Below, in pieces: positions 1 to 7,578 of a stretch of 28,421 nt of DNA (its first letter is position 1; each line of letters opens with the position of its first letter). The notes under the pieces are model-generated. The model had not been told where the DNA came from, did no database searches, and was given only the letters and a program-made list of their open reading frames with translations. The DNA is taken from IMG/VR virus record IMGVR_UViG_3300032246_000582, positions 1-28,421 of that record; one strand, given 5' to 3'. The stretch comes from a virus. The position numbers were made by a program, and so were the translations under genes.

Positions 1-333
1 CAAGTAGTAGAATCAATATTCATGTTGTCTAACGGCTCTACCGCAGCCACAACCGGTAGTAATACTGTTGTCACTGGTACAGTATTAGGAACTGGTGTTG
101 CGACTACATTTAGTAAGTTGGGCGGGGGAACAGCAATAACAGCGTTAGTGTTGGTTCAAAACTCAACAACTTCATATACCATATGGGCACAGGGTGTAGT
201 TGCATATACTGATAACAGTATGTATCAAGTTGTTTATGGTGGAGGATCAACTTGGACTAACTCTGGAACATTTCAAACAGGTGCCCCGAGTTATGGTAGC
301 AACTATGTTATTATAACTCCGCAGACTACTTGA
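1..333 (+). CDS. C-terminal part of a virion-type protein (5' end outside window)
   Basis: The frame is open from base 1, and the ATG at 22 has in-frame sense codons before it, so this is probably the tail of a longer gene rather than a 103-aa protein. The visible part is rich in Gly, Thr, Ser and Val, with short beta-strand-like stretches and few charged residues. That is typical of phage tail-fibre, tail-tip or head-decoration proteins. It lies upstream of other virion-like genes on the same strand. The exact product cannot be named. Confidence 0.6.
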   Translation, partial: QVVESIFMLSNGSTAATTGSNTVVTGTVLGTGVATTFSKLGGGTAITALVLVQNSTTSYTIWAQGVVAYTDNSMYQVVYGGGSTWTNSGTFQTGAPSYGSNYVIITPQTT

Positions 334-361
334 TTATGAAACACACTAACATCGTTCTAAT

Positions 362-1207
362 ATGAAACAAGACTCAAGTACAATAATTGATATTGAACAG
401 GATCCAGGACTACATCGTAGACCTATAGTTCAGAAAGTAACTAAGGTTATACCATCATTTAGTATCCCTAAATATCATTGGGTCAGAGATAAAATAGATA
501 GTAGAGATCATCCGTATCAACTAACAAATCAAACACAATCTAATGTTGTTGACTTAAGAGAATATTGCTCATCAATAGAAGACCAAGGCAATTTGGGTAG
601 CTGTACAGGTAATGCTATAGCAGGAGCAATAGAATTATTACACAAAAGACAAAATAGGACACTTGACATAAGCCGCTTGTTCATCTATTACTATGAAAGA
701 TTGTTCATTGGTAAAGTGAATTATGATAGTGGTGCATATATACGTGATGGTATCAAAGCATGTTATACATATGGTGCACCAACGGAAAACTTATGGCCAT
801 ATAATATAAGTAAGTTTAGAACTGTTCCATCAAAAGCAGCATTAACTGATGCAGCAAAAAGAAAAGTTACATCATATCAAAGAGCAACAGACTTTAATCA
901 AGTAATAGATGCTATCACTAGTGGATATCCAGTTACGATTGGTTTTAGTGTATATTCAAGTTTTGACAGCCCTACTGTGGCAAGAACTGGTATTATGCCA
1001 TATCCTGACACCAGTAAAGAAAGATTATTAGGCGGACATGCTGTATTATTAGTTGGCTACAACAAAAACAATAACACATTCATAGCTAGAAACAGTTGGG
1101 GAATAAATTGGGGTGACCGTGGCTACTTCTATATGCCGTTTCAAGTGATACAAAATACTAGTATGAGTAGTGACTTCTGGGTTATAAAATCAATTAGTAA
1201 CACTTAA
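362..1207 (+). CDS. Papain-like C1 family cysteine peptidase
   Basis: 281 aa. The full papain-type catalytic set is visible in the right order and context: oxyanion Gln75 and nucleophile Cys81 in QGNLGSCTG, His226 in GGHAVLLVGYN, and Asn244 in ARNSWGINWGDRGYFYMP. The NSWG block and the following GDRGYF are hallmarks of the C1A fold. No signal peptide or membrane segment is seen; about 60 residues precede the catalytic domain, too short and unlike a classic inhibitory propeptide to assign with confidence. The gene sits between virion-type genes, so the enzyme could be a virion component, a maturation protease, or an enzyme acting on host surface or host proteins. Family assignment is strong; role is unknown. 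Confidence 0.9.
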   Translation: MKQDSSTIIDIEQDPGLHRRPIVQKVTKVIPSFSIPKYHWVRDKIDSRDHPYQLTNQTQSNVVDLREYCSSIEDQGNLGSCTGNAIAGAIELLHKRQNRTLDISRLFIYYYERLFIGKVNYDSGAYIRDGIKACYTYGAPTENLWPYNISKFRTVPSKAALTDAAKRKVTSYQRATDFNQVIDAITSGYPVTIGFSVYSSFDSPTVARTGIMPYPDTSKERLLGGHAVLLVGYNKNNNTFIARNSWGINWGDRGYFYMPFQVIQNTSMSSDFWVIKSISNT

Positions 1208-1209
1208 CA

Positions 1210-1217
1210 GATAAATA
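1210..1217 (+). promoter_or_regulatory. Candidate late promoter box (GATAAATA)
   Basis: GATAAATA differs by one base from the T4 late promoter box TATAAATA and lies 24 bases before the ATG at 1242, a plausible leader length. The same octamer occurs before the plus-strand gene at 12349. Inferred from position and similarity only. Confidence 0.35.
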
Positions 1218-1218
1218 C

Positions 1219-1300
1219 ATAGATATAAAAGGAATAAAAACATGACAGTACCATTTTCAATCGGACCAGGAATAGATATAGGCGGCGGAATAGTAATTGG
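1219..1300 (+). repeat. Direct repeat, copy 1: leader, RBS and N-terminal codons
   Basis: An 82-bp segment covering the ribosome-binding region (AAAAGGAATAAAAAC), the start codon and the first about 20 codons is repeated at 1943-2024, exactly 724 bp away. By eye the copies differ at two positions (1277/2001 and 1289/2013). Both mismatches leave the encoded 20-residue N-terminus unchanged. Confidence 0.95.
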
Positions 1301-1925
1301 TGCCGGCGGCGGACCCTCTGATCCTGCCACCAACACAGGTGGTATCAACCTAGCAGTGATTGCCGGGTTGCCACAAAATCTCTACCCTGGCGTTAGTGTA
1401 GCAGGGGCAGCCGTGGCTCTAGGTCAAGGTACAATCGCAAATACTCAGTTTATCATCAACTCCACCAGTACATATGGTACACCGTCAGGATTTACTTTCT
1501 TAAGCAGTTGGTCCTGGACACAGTTTGATCCAACCCTTGTTGCTGTTACCACCACCAATACTGCCAATGATACTGCCACCGCTGCCAATATCAGCGACAC
1601 CAACAATGCTGTGCTGGGATCAGTGGTGATTGCACCTTCTTCCAAAGTCATGTTCAGCGTGAATCACAGTGTGTGGTGCGGCGCAGCGAGCTTTGACGGA
1701 GTTGGTGTGGGCAGTGCTACCACTCCTTATACAGGTTTCAACTCATATTTAGGACTTGACACTCAGTCTATTGGCATATATGATGACGGCAGTGTTTTCA
1801 CTAACAACGGCTTTGTAGGGTCCGGGTATGCGGTATTTGAAACCAACGGTCAAATCATTGATGTGGCAGTGGACACTGTGAACAACAAGATGTGGTACCG
1901 AGTTGCCGGCGGTGCTTGGCAATAA
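1242..1925 (+). CDS. Virion-type protein with repeated Gly-rich N-terminus and SPRY-like C-terminus
   Basis: 227 aa. The N-terminus reads MTVPFSIGPGIDIGGGIVIG, a near-tandem IGPGI/IGGGI pattern that is identical in the product of the gene at 1966. The C-terminal part (KVMFSV, YLGLDTQSIGIYDDGSVF, VIDVAVDTVNNKMWYRV) resembles SPRY-like domains of phage and bacterial surface proteins. It stops at GGAWQ, where relatives as I remember them usually run on, so the domain may be truncated. The body of the gene from about 1300 is visibly richer in G and C (about half of the bases) than its neighbours, suggesting a recently acquired module joined to a resident N-terminus. Probably a tail-tip or decoration protein; the exact role is unknown. 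Confidence 0.65.
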   Translation: MTVPFSIGPGIDIGGGIVIGAGGGPSDPATNTGGINLAVIAGLPQNLYPGVSVAGAAVALGQGTIANTQFIINSTSTYGTPSGFTFLSSWSWTQFDPTLVAVTTTNTANDTATAANISDTNNAVLGSVVIAPSSKVMFSVNHSVWCGAASFDGVGVGSATTPYTGFNSYLGLDTQSIGIYDDGSVFTNNGFVGSGYAVFETNGQIIDVAVDTVNNKMWYRVAGGAWQ

Positions 1926-1942
1926 TTGAGATTAATTAAATA

Positions 1943-2024
1943 ATAGATATAAAAGGAATAAAAACATGACAGTACCATTTTCAATCGGACCAGGAATAGA
2001 CATAGGCGGCGGGATAGTAATTGG
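1943..2024 (+). repeat. Direct repeat, copy 2: leader, RBS and N-terminal codons
   Basis: Second copy of the 82-bp repeat described at 1219-1300. It supplies the ribosome-binding region, start and first about 20 codons of the next gene. Sequence similarity stops abruptly after the GGGIVIG codons. Confidence 0.95.
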
Positions 2025-2463
2025 CGACGAACCACCCGTTGCGTCATTCACAGTCAATCCAGGAGATATTACATTTCAAACACTACTTTTCAGCGGATAT
2101 AGTGCCTACAGTTCAGCAGGATTTACTTCTGACGGCACACAATTATACAATGGTATTTGCTATACCATCTTACCAGCACTTCACACAGACATTCTTAACG
2201 CAATGAATTTGGCAGGCATGGCTCCAACAAATGCGTATGCTTGGAATGTCTCATGGACCACAGGTGGCACCAGTATAGCACGAGTAGGACTCGACGGAAA
2301 TGGAGTCAACACTTTGGTTTTTTCACTAATTGATCAAACTGATACTCAATGGCAAACTGGTAGTGATAATGGACCAACACAAATTGGTACATTTACATTC
2401 CCAGCAGTCTTTACACCATATGTACCAACTACACAGATACAACTTGCCAATGAATGGTGCTAA
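1966..2463 (+). CDS. Virion-type protein with the same repeated N-terminus
   Basis: 165 aa. The first 20 residues are identical to those of the product at 1242; the rest is unrelated to it. The remainder is beta-rich and low in charge (VASFTVNPGDITFQ, YAWNVSWTTGGTSIARVGLDG, PTQIGTFTFPAVF) and ends in Cys. A shared N-terminus with different C-terminal bodies suggests a docking or virion-incorporation peptide carrying exchangeable exposed domains. The stop codon directly abuts the ATG of the pirin-like gene at 2464. Function is inferred only from composition and context. Confidence 0.6.
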   Translation: MTVPFSIGPGIDIGGGIVIGDEPPVASFTVNPGDITFQTLLFSGYSAYSSAGFTSDGTQLYNGICYTILPALHTDILNAMNLAGMAPTNAYAWNVSWTTGGTSIARVGLDGNGVNTLVFSLIDQTDTQWQTGSDNGPTQIGTFTFPAVFTPYVPTTQIQLANEWC

Positions 2464-3135
2464 ATGATTGTAAAACGTCCTGCTAATACTAGGGGAAATC
2501 CTAGAGCAGATTTTATAAACAGTTACAGGACGTTTAGTTTCCCAAGCTATTACGATAGTCGCTATATGAACTATAGCGACTTACAAACAATCAACGATGA
2601 CCGTGTTCATTATGCTTGGCAAGTGCCATGGCATGAACATAAGAACATGGAAATCTTTGGCTATGTAGTTGAAGGTAGTAGTCATCATGTAGACAGTTTA
2701 GGCAATGATGTGGAAGTACCAGCTGGCGCCGTACAACGAATGAGTAGCGGTAGTGGCATCAGTCATACTGAAGGCAATACAACAAACATACCTAATCGTT
2801 ATCTACAACTTTGGATCAGACCCAATGTGTTTGATACTGAACCAAGACACCACTGGTATCAGTTTACCCGTGAAGATAAACTAAACAAGTTTTGCAACAT
2901 CACAGAGAAACTACCCATCAAACAAGATGCTAGACTACTAGCAGGTATCTTTACAGGTGATTTTGTATACAACCTGGACACTTTGCGAAAATACTATCTA
3001 TACGTAGTCAACGGTACAGTAACTGTAAATGGTATAGATTTGATTGAGGGTGATGGATTAAGTTATGATAGTGAATCTGTTATAACAATAAATAACCCAA
3101 ATGAATTAGAGATTATATTGTTTGACTTAAAATAA
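2464..3135 (+). CDS. Pirin-like bicupin protein (YhhW-type)
   Basis: 223 aa, near the usual pirin length of about 230-290. The pirin signature is clear: PWHEHKNMEIFGYVVEG, HHVDSLGN, then VQRMSSGSGISHTEGN. The four metal ligands of the N-terminal cupin are present as His57, His59, His101 and Glu103, the same spacing as in E. coli YhhW, a quercetinase. The second cupin half (about residues 130-223) is degenerate, as usual. Pirins bind iron; some have quercetin 2,3-dioxygenase activity and some act as transcription cofactors. The ATG follows the preceding stop with no gap, pointing to co-translation with virion-type genes, an unusual setting. Family call is strong; substrate is unknown. Confidence 0.88.
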   Translation: MIVKRPANTRGNPRADFINSYRTFSFPSYYDSRYMNYSDLQTINDDRVHYAWQVPWHEHKNMEIFGYVVEGSSHHVDSLGNDVEVPAGAVQRMSSGSGISHTEGNTTNIPNRYLQLWIRPNVFDTEPRHHWYQFTREDKLNKFCNITEKLPIKQDARLLAGIFTGDFVYNLDTLRKYYLYVVNGTVTVNGIDLIEGDGLSYDSESVITINNPNELEIILFDLK

Positions 3136-3157
3136 TTTTTTGGTAATCAATCTATAG

Positions 3158-3165
3158 TCTAAATA
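3158..3165 (+). promoter_or_regulatory. Possible late-promoter-like box (TCTAAATA)
   Basis: TCTAAATA lies six bases before the ATG at 3171 in the only gap between the pirin and glycan genes. It resembles the T4-type late box but would give an almost leaderless transcript, and no good Shine-Dalgarno sequence is visible here. Weak call. Confidence 0.2.
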
Positions 3166-3170
3166 TCTGT

Positions 3171-4289
3171 ATGAGATTTCACATACTAGGCCTTCCCCAC
3201 ACGGTAACAAGTAAAGAATACAACGCTTGCGCCTACACACAAAAAGTTGTAAAATTTGGTAAGATGATGAAAGCCCGTGGGCATACAATCATTCATTATG
3301 GACATGAAGATAGCGATTTAGTTTGTGATGAACATGTAACTGTAATCACAAATGAAGATTGGAAAGTTGCTTACGGCGATTACGATTGGCGTAAGAACTT
3401 CTTCAAGTTCAGTACAGACGACCACGCTTATCAAACATTCTATGCTAATGCTATAAGAGAAGTTGGCAAACGCAAACAAAAGAATGACTTCATCCTACCC
3501 TTCTGGGGTAGTGGCGTAAGGCCAATCTGTGATGCACATCCAGACATGATTACGGTAGAGCCAGGCATTGGTTATGCAGGTGGACACTGGGCACGATGGA
3601 AGATATTTGAAAGTTACGCTATCTATCATGCATACTATGGACTAGATGCAGTTGGCACTTGTAAGCAAGATTGGTATGATGCTGTTATACCAAACTACTT
3701 TGATCCAGATGACTTTGAATTCAAAGAACAAAAACAAGATTACTATTTGTTCTTGGGACGAGTATACAATGGCAAAGGTATTCAAGTAGCAATACAAGCA
3801 ACAGAAGCAATTGGTGCTAAACTAATTATTGCAGGACAGAATCCAGAAAACTTAACATTCCCTCCTCACGTAGAGTTTGCAGGTTATGCTGATGTAGCAA
3901 AACGCAAAGAACTAATGAGTAACGCTAAAGCTGCATTTGTTCCAAGTATGTATATTGAACCATTTGGTGGTGTACAAGTTGAATTACTGTTGAGCGGTAC
4001 TCCTACAATTACAACTGACTGGGGTAGTTTTACAGAGAACAATGTTCATGGATACACTGGATATCGTTGTCATACATTTGATCAGTTTGTATGGGCAGCA
4101 AAGAACATTCATACAATTGATCCAAAGAATTGCAGAAAGTTTGCTGAGAACTTTACACTAGATCGTGTTGCTCCAATGTATGAAGAATACTTTCAAATGG
4201 TACTAGATGTACATGAAGGTAAAGGCTGGTATCAAATGCACGAGGATAGAACAGATATGAATTGGCTAAAGAAAGATTTACCAACATGA
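3171..4289 (+). CDS. GT4-type glycosyltransferase (group 1)
   Basis: 372 aa with a GT-B layout. The C-terminal nucleotide-sugar domain starts near [14 protein letters not shown] (residues 191-204) and contains the EPFGGVQVE motif (Glu263 and Glu271, the E-x7-E pair of retaining GT4 enzymes), followed by [15 protein letters not shown]. The N-terminal domain ([11 protein letters not shown]) has the expected acceptor-side Rossmann-like start. Its stop overlaps the next start (ATGA), the first of several couplings in a four-gene glycan cluster. Donor and acceptor are unknown; virion protein, host surface glycan or modified DNA are all conceivable. Confidence 0.85.
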   Translation: MRFHILGLPHTVTSKEYNACAYTQKVVKFGKMMKARGHTIIHYGHEDSDLVCDEHVTVITNEDWKVAYGDYDWRKNFFKFSTDDHAYQTFYANAIREVGKRKQKNDFILPFWGSGVRPICDAHPDMITVEPGIGYAGGHWARWKIFESYAIYHAYYGLDAVGTCKQDWYDAVIPNYFDPDDFEFKEQKQDYYLFLGRVYNGKGIQVAIQATEAIGAKLIIAGQNPENLTFPPHVEFAGYADVAKRKELMSNAKAAFVPSMYIEPFGGVQVELLLSGTPTITTDWGSFTENNVHGYTGYRCHTFDQFVWAAKNIHTIDPKNCRKFAENFTLDRVAPMYEEYFQMVLDVHEGKGWYQMHEDRTDMNWLKKDLPT

Positions 4290-4855
4290 GCGACCATCAA
4301 GACGATCACAAATTTGAAATAGAGTATTGGGGCAACTGCGCTAATACATTTGATGAAGATCAAAAGCATTATGTCTATGCTAAGTTCATGGAGATAACAC
4401 GCATAGGTTATTCATTTGATGCACAAAACAAACGCATACTTGATATTGGTGGCGGACCAAGTTCTATGTTACTTAAGTGTAAGAACTTAGCTGAAGGCAA
4501 AGTCTGTGACCCTATTGACTATCCTGAATGGACTAAACTACGTTATGCTGGACATAACATTAGTGTCAATGTTCAACCAGGTGAAGCTGTTGATGAAGAA
4601 GGTTACGATGAAGTTTGGATTTACAATTGCTTACAACACGTTGAAAGTGTAGAACGAATTATCAACAATGCTAAACGTGCAGCACCTGTATTAAGACTAT
4701 TTGAATGGATTGATATTCCACCGCATGATGGACATCCTTTTGAGTTAACAAAAGATATGCTAGATGGTATCATTGCATTACCTGGCTCTGGTACAGTAAC
4801 ATTACGTGAATCTGGTTGCTACGGTAAAGCCTATTATGGCGTATTCCGTCAATGA
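4286..4855 (+). CDS. SAM-dependent methyltransferase (class I)
   Basis: 189 aa from the ATG at 4286, which overlaps the previous stop as ATGA. An upstream in-frame TTG at 4262 is less likely. Motif I is [11 protein letters not shown] (about residues 50-60), and an acidic-aromatic motif [13 protein letters not shown] follows, as in class I (Rossmann-fold) methyltransferases such as the UbiE/Coq5 group. It sits between two glycosyltransferase-type genes, so sugar or glycan O-methylation is a reasonable inference. The substrate cannot be read from the sequence. Confidence 0.78.
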   Translation: MSDHQDDHKFEIEYWGNCANTFDEDQKHYVYAKFMEITRIGYSFDAQNKRILDIGGGPSSMLLKCKNLAEGKVCDPIDYPEWTKLRYAGHNISVNVQPGEAVDEEGYDEVWIYNCLQHVESVERIINNAKRAAPVLRLFEWIDIPPHDGHPFELTKDMLDGIIALPGSGTVTLRESGCYGKAYYGVFRQ

Positions 4856-4856
4856 A

Positions 4857-5690
4857 ATGAAACCGATTAGGATTTATATTTCGTGTAACGAGTTACCGAA
4901 TACTAAAGCTAGTTTGTTTCATATCATCAGTAAACTAAAAGCCAGTAATCTACACAACGAAAAGATAATCATAATCCATTCATGTGATTGGACACCTTAT
5001 GATTTCTTAGATGGATTAGACATTGAATATGTTGATAGTGGATTTACTGCGTCACACTATGAATTCCCTGCAATAAGAAAGTTCTGGCAAGATAGTAATC
5101 AATCAGACTTCTATGGACTATATCTACATTGCAAGGGTTCTAGTAAGACTGATACATTAGAATTTGAAAATGGATTACGCTGGGCATCATTAATGATGTT
5201 TGGCGTTGTTGACAATAGCAATACTTGTTTATATCATTTAGAACAGGGTTGTGACTTAGTTGGTTCAATGTGGCACTGGCACTTCAAAGGAAACTTCTAT
5301 TGGTTCAATTCAACATATGTTAAGCAGATAGTAGACCCATACTTGTTTGATTTAGATTATAGAAACAATTGCGAATTCTGGGCTGCATATAGTTATTGGT
5401 GGGGCAAATTTGAACTACCAAAAATAAAAAATCTATTCTATGTTCCTAGTCTAAGTAAAGATAACGAGTTTGTTAACATAGACAAACTACCCTCATTGTT
5501 TCAAAAGAAAATTATAGCAAGTAACTTTAACGATTACTTATTAACACAGGAATACTTTGCGTTTGATGTTATAGCAATAAAGTATGTTGAGTTCATTCAG
5601 TTTAGAAACATACTTAAAAAGTTTTTAAACTATGACGGGGTTGTTATAAACACAGACACTGGAGAAATATTTAATTACGATATGTTATGA
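4857..5690 (+). CDS. Putative glycosyltransferase with LHCKGSS and HFKGNFYWF motifs
   Basis: 277 aa from the ATG at 4857, one base after the preceding stop. An in-frame GTG at 4806 would overlap the methyltransferase heavily. Two blocks stand out: LYLHCKGSS (residues 88-96) with RW shortly after, and GCDLVGSMWHWHFKGNFYWF (131-150) followed by TYVKQI. Similar KG(V/S)S and H(F)xGNFWW blocks occur in poorly characterised glycosyltransferase-like proteins of bacterial polysaccharide loci, from memory. The location between a methyltransferase and a GT4 supports that reading. Its stop overlaps the next start as ATGA. Activity is unproven. Confidence 0.55.
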   Translation: MKPIRIYISCNELPNTKASLFHIISKLKASNLHNEKIIIIHSCDWTPYDFLDGLDIEYVDSGFTASHYEFPAIRKFWQDSNQSDFYGLYLHCKGSSKTDTLEFENGLRWASLMMFGVVDNSNTCLYHLEQGCDLVGSMWHWHFKGNFYWFNSTYVKQIVDPYLFDLDYRNNCEFWAAYSYWWGKFELPKIKNLFYVPSLSKDNEFVNIDKLPSLFQKKIIASNFNDYLLTQEYFAFDVIAIKYVEFIQFRNILKKFLNYDGVVINTDTGEIFNYDML

Positions 5691-6583
5691 AAAAAATAGT
5701 ATTTTATATGGAGCCTACTTGGGCGTTTGGAACAATTCACTATGAATTGTGTAAGTATCTATGGGGATATGGATTTGATTGTCAATTATTACCCTGGAAT
5801 CAAAGCTATAGTTTAGCAGAGATGCAGGAACTAATTGACACTACAGACTTGTTTGTTACCACTCCACATGGATGGAGACTACTTGGTTACAGTTACAAGA
5901 TAGTTGATCCAAGACAATGCGTAGTTATCAGTCATTCAAAATTAGATATGGATGAACTAATAGAGATGCATGGAAGTGATGACTTCTATAAGTTTCATAA
6001 GTACGGAGCCGTTAGTGAATGGTTAAGTAGTGTTAGCACACAATTAGGTATCACTAGACCGGCAACTGTTACACCATTGGGCATTAACACTAATAGTTTT
6101 TACAGTAAGCCAAATGATTCATTACAGGTAGTTGGCTGTATGAATTTAGGACAAGTGGGTGTACATCAAAAGATTAAACGTCCATGGTTATTGGAGATTG
6201 CTACACAACGAGCAGGATTGAATATCAAAGCAGCAGCAGCGTATCATCATTCATTTATAACAATGCCGGGCTTTTATAAAAGTGTAGATGCTGTACTAAT
6301 TGCTAGTACAGAAGAAGGCGCAGGATTACCTTTATTGGAAGCTGGGGCAGCCGGTAAATTAGTTATTAGTACACCAGTTGGACACTACCATAGAGTAGGA
6401 AATGTTGGTGCAGATTTTGTCCCTATTCAGGAAGATGAGTTTATAGAAAAAACAGTAGAACTATTGAGTTACTACAAAAGTAATCCAGAACAATATCGTA
6501 AACGATGTTTAGAAATACAACACCATGCTCAATCATATGATTGGAAATATGTGATTGACAAGTGGGTTGAAATATTAAGTTAA
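5687..6583 (+). CDS. GT4-type glycosyltransferase, last gene of the glycan cluster
   Basis: 298 aa, coupled to the preceding gene by ATGA. The C-terminal half shows the retaining GT4 donor-site pattern: STEEGAGLPLLEAGAAGKLVISTPVG, with Glu210 and Glu218 in E-x7-E spacing. PLGINTNSF (130-138) is the typical linker before the second Rossmann domain. The protein is shorter than a standard GT4 (about 350-400 aa), with a compact N-terminal domain. A strong terminator lies directly after the stop. With the neighbouring glycosyltransferase and methyltransferase genes it probably builds one short glycan. Confidence 0.82.
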   Translation: MKKIVFYMEPTWAFGTIHYELCKYLWGYGFDCQLLPWNQSYSLAEMQELIDTTDLFVTTPHGWRLLGYSYKIVDPRQCVVISHSKLDMDELIEMHGSDDFYKFHKYGAVSEWLSSVSTQLGITRPATVTPLGINTNSFYSKPNDSLQVVGCMNLGQVGVHQKIKRPWLLEIATQRAGLNIKAAAAYHHSFITMPGFYKSVDAVLIASTEEGAGLPLLEAGAAGKLVISTPVGHYHRVGNVGADFVPIQEDEFIEKTVELLSYYKSNPEQYRKRCLEIQHHAQSYDWKYVIDKWVEILS

Positions 6584-6585
6584 AT

Positions 6586-6610
6586 AAAAAGCCCCTTTCG
6601 GGGCTTTTTT
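6586..6610. terminator. Bidirectional rho-independent terminator
   Basis: Perfect GCCCC (6591-6595) / GGGGC (6600-6604) stem with a TTTC loop. It is flanked by A5 on the left and T6 on the right, so a U-run follows the hairpin on both strands. It separates the plus-strand glycan cluster from the convergent minus-strand region, and the last minus-strand gene ends inside its T-tract. Confidence 0.95.
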
Positions 6611-6821
6611 ACGTTTTCAGTTTCATAAGCATATAGTCAGTATACTTTGACATACACATTGCAGGAATCTCTAAGAACGGATCCTCTAGATGAAACGGAC
6701 AAGCTGTTTTCCATTTCATGTGTTCTTTGAAATATTTTAATTCTTGAAGGTCTTTGACACTAGACGGATCAAAGTTTCTACGAGAATTAAATTTCTGAGC
6801 GAATGTGTTTAGTACTGACAT
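6609..6821 (-). CDS. Hypothetical protein, 70 aa
   Basis: No family recognised. The ATG at 6821 is preceded by AAGGG at a five-base spacing, a good ribosome-binding site. The protein is mixed in charge (FAQKFNSRRNF near the start, MLMKLKT at the end) with no membrane segment. It is the last gene of the minus-strand accessory region; its TAA lies in the T-run of the bidirectional terminator. It follows the 130-aa gene by 14 bases and is probably co-transcribed with it from the promoter near 7300. Confidence 0.7.
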   Translation of the reverse strand: MSVLNTFAQKFNSRRNFDPSSVKDLQELKYFKEHMKWKTACPFHLEDPFLEIPAMCMSKYTDYMLMKLKT

Positions 6822-6835
6822 ATATACCCTTACTA

Positions 6836-7228
6836 TTACTTAGTAGTAACTCCTGCTTCGGCAAGTACTTGCTCAACCGAAACGTTCTTCTTAGCACGAG
6901 CCTTGATAGCATCAATGCTAGGCTTAGTCTTAGTCTTAGTCTTAGTGACCTTAACCTTAACAGTACCTTTACTTGCTTCCTTTGTTTTGTCAGCAAGTGT
7001 ATCAGCGATAGTTGCCTGATCACCGGGAGATGCGAACATCTCAAGTGTAGCGATATGTTGAAGTGCCTCAACCTTAGACATTTCACTAGGCAACTCTACC
7101 AAGTCAATACGACTTGCTCCGCCCTTAGTGAACTGCTTGATACGGCGAACCATATCATCAGTGAAACGAACTTTAGTGTTACCGTTGTGTGTAGTAAGAC
7201 CAGCGACTTTGAAAGTTTGATTAGCCAT
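6836..7228 (-). CDS. Hypothetical protein with Lys-Thr repeat linker, 130 aa
   Basis: The first about 85 residues look globular (NGNTKVRFTDDMVRRIKQF). A basic low-complexity linker TVKVKVTKTKTKTKP follows, then a short helical tail. The linker is encoded by four tandem copies of a hexamer (6923-6946 on the plus strand, CTTAGT), a likely slippage-prone repeat. The start is set by the strong site AAAGGAAACAAAATG, the same leader used by the sliding clamp gene. A near-consensus promoter lies upstream at 7291-7319. The basic tail suggests nucleic-acid binding, but no family was recognised. Confidence 0.75.
   Translation of the reverse strand: MANQTFKVAGLTTHNGNTKVRFTDDMVRRIKQFTKGGASRIDLVELPSEMSKVEALQHIATLEMFASPGDQATIADTLADKTKEASKGTVKVKVTKTKTKTKPSIDAIKARAKKNVSVEQVLAEAGVTTK
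6923..6946. repeat. Tandem hexamer repeat (CTTAGT x4)
   Basis: Four perfect copies of CTTAGT, encoding the Lys-Thr repeats of the protein read on the minus strand. A change in copy number keeps the reading frame because the unit is six bases. Confidence 0.9.
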
Positions 7229-7290
7229 TTTGTTTCCTTTAAGATAAGCTAAGTTTTAAAAATGTGCCGATATCACTCAGCACTGTTATA

Positions 7291-7319
7291 ATGATAACAC
7301 AGATTGGCATTATTGTCAA
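7291..7319 (-). promoter_or_regulatory. Sigma70-like promoter TTGACA-N17-TATCAT
   Basis: Read on the minus strand, TTGACA (7319-7314), a 17-base spacer and TATCAT (7296-7291), directing transcription into the 130-aa gene starting at 7228. The spacer only partly matches the family seen at 8027, 8842, 9131 and 9521. Confidence 0.75.
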
Positions 7320-7337
7320 CCATTTGTGTTACCAAAA

Positions 7338-7577
7338 TCATTTTGTTTTACCCGAAAGAGTAAAACCATCAAGGACACTTCCTGCTATTGCAAGGTCCTC
7401 AACCTCATCATGTAATTCGGCAATAGCCAAATTCAATTGTGTTCCTACATTACGCACGACACGGCGAACATATTCCGCTTCTTCAGATCCAAGCATTGCA
7501 AAATACTTTTTCAATTGATCCTCGGACAATGATGACAAGAATTCAAAAAATAGTAATTGTTCAGTATCAATATTCAT
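7338..7577 (-). CDS. Hypothetical acidic helical protein, 79 aa
   Basis: The ATG at 7577 gives MNIDTEQLLFFEFLSSLSED. It is preceded by TTGAGG at a good distance and lies one base after the stop of the upstream gene. A longer in-frame version starting at 7688 would overlap that gene by more than 100 bases and is rejected. The protein is mostly alpha-helical in appearance and acidic (EDQLKKYFAMLGSEEAEYVRRVV, AELHDEVEDLAIAG). No family is recognised. Probably co-transcribed with the 137-aa gene from the promoter at 8027-8055. Confidence 0.75.
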   Translation of the reverse strand: MNIDTEQLLFFEFLSSLSEDQLKKYFAMLGSEEAEYVRRVVRNVGTQLNLAIAELHDEVEDLAIAGSVLDGFTLSGKTK

Positions 7578-7578
7578 A

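Noticed and set aside
6803-7252. 149-aa plus-strand reading frame
   Set aside because: Leu/Ser-rich shadow of the opposite-strand gene, whose RBS, promoter and tandem linker are convincing.
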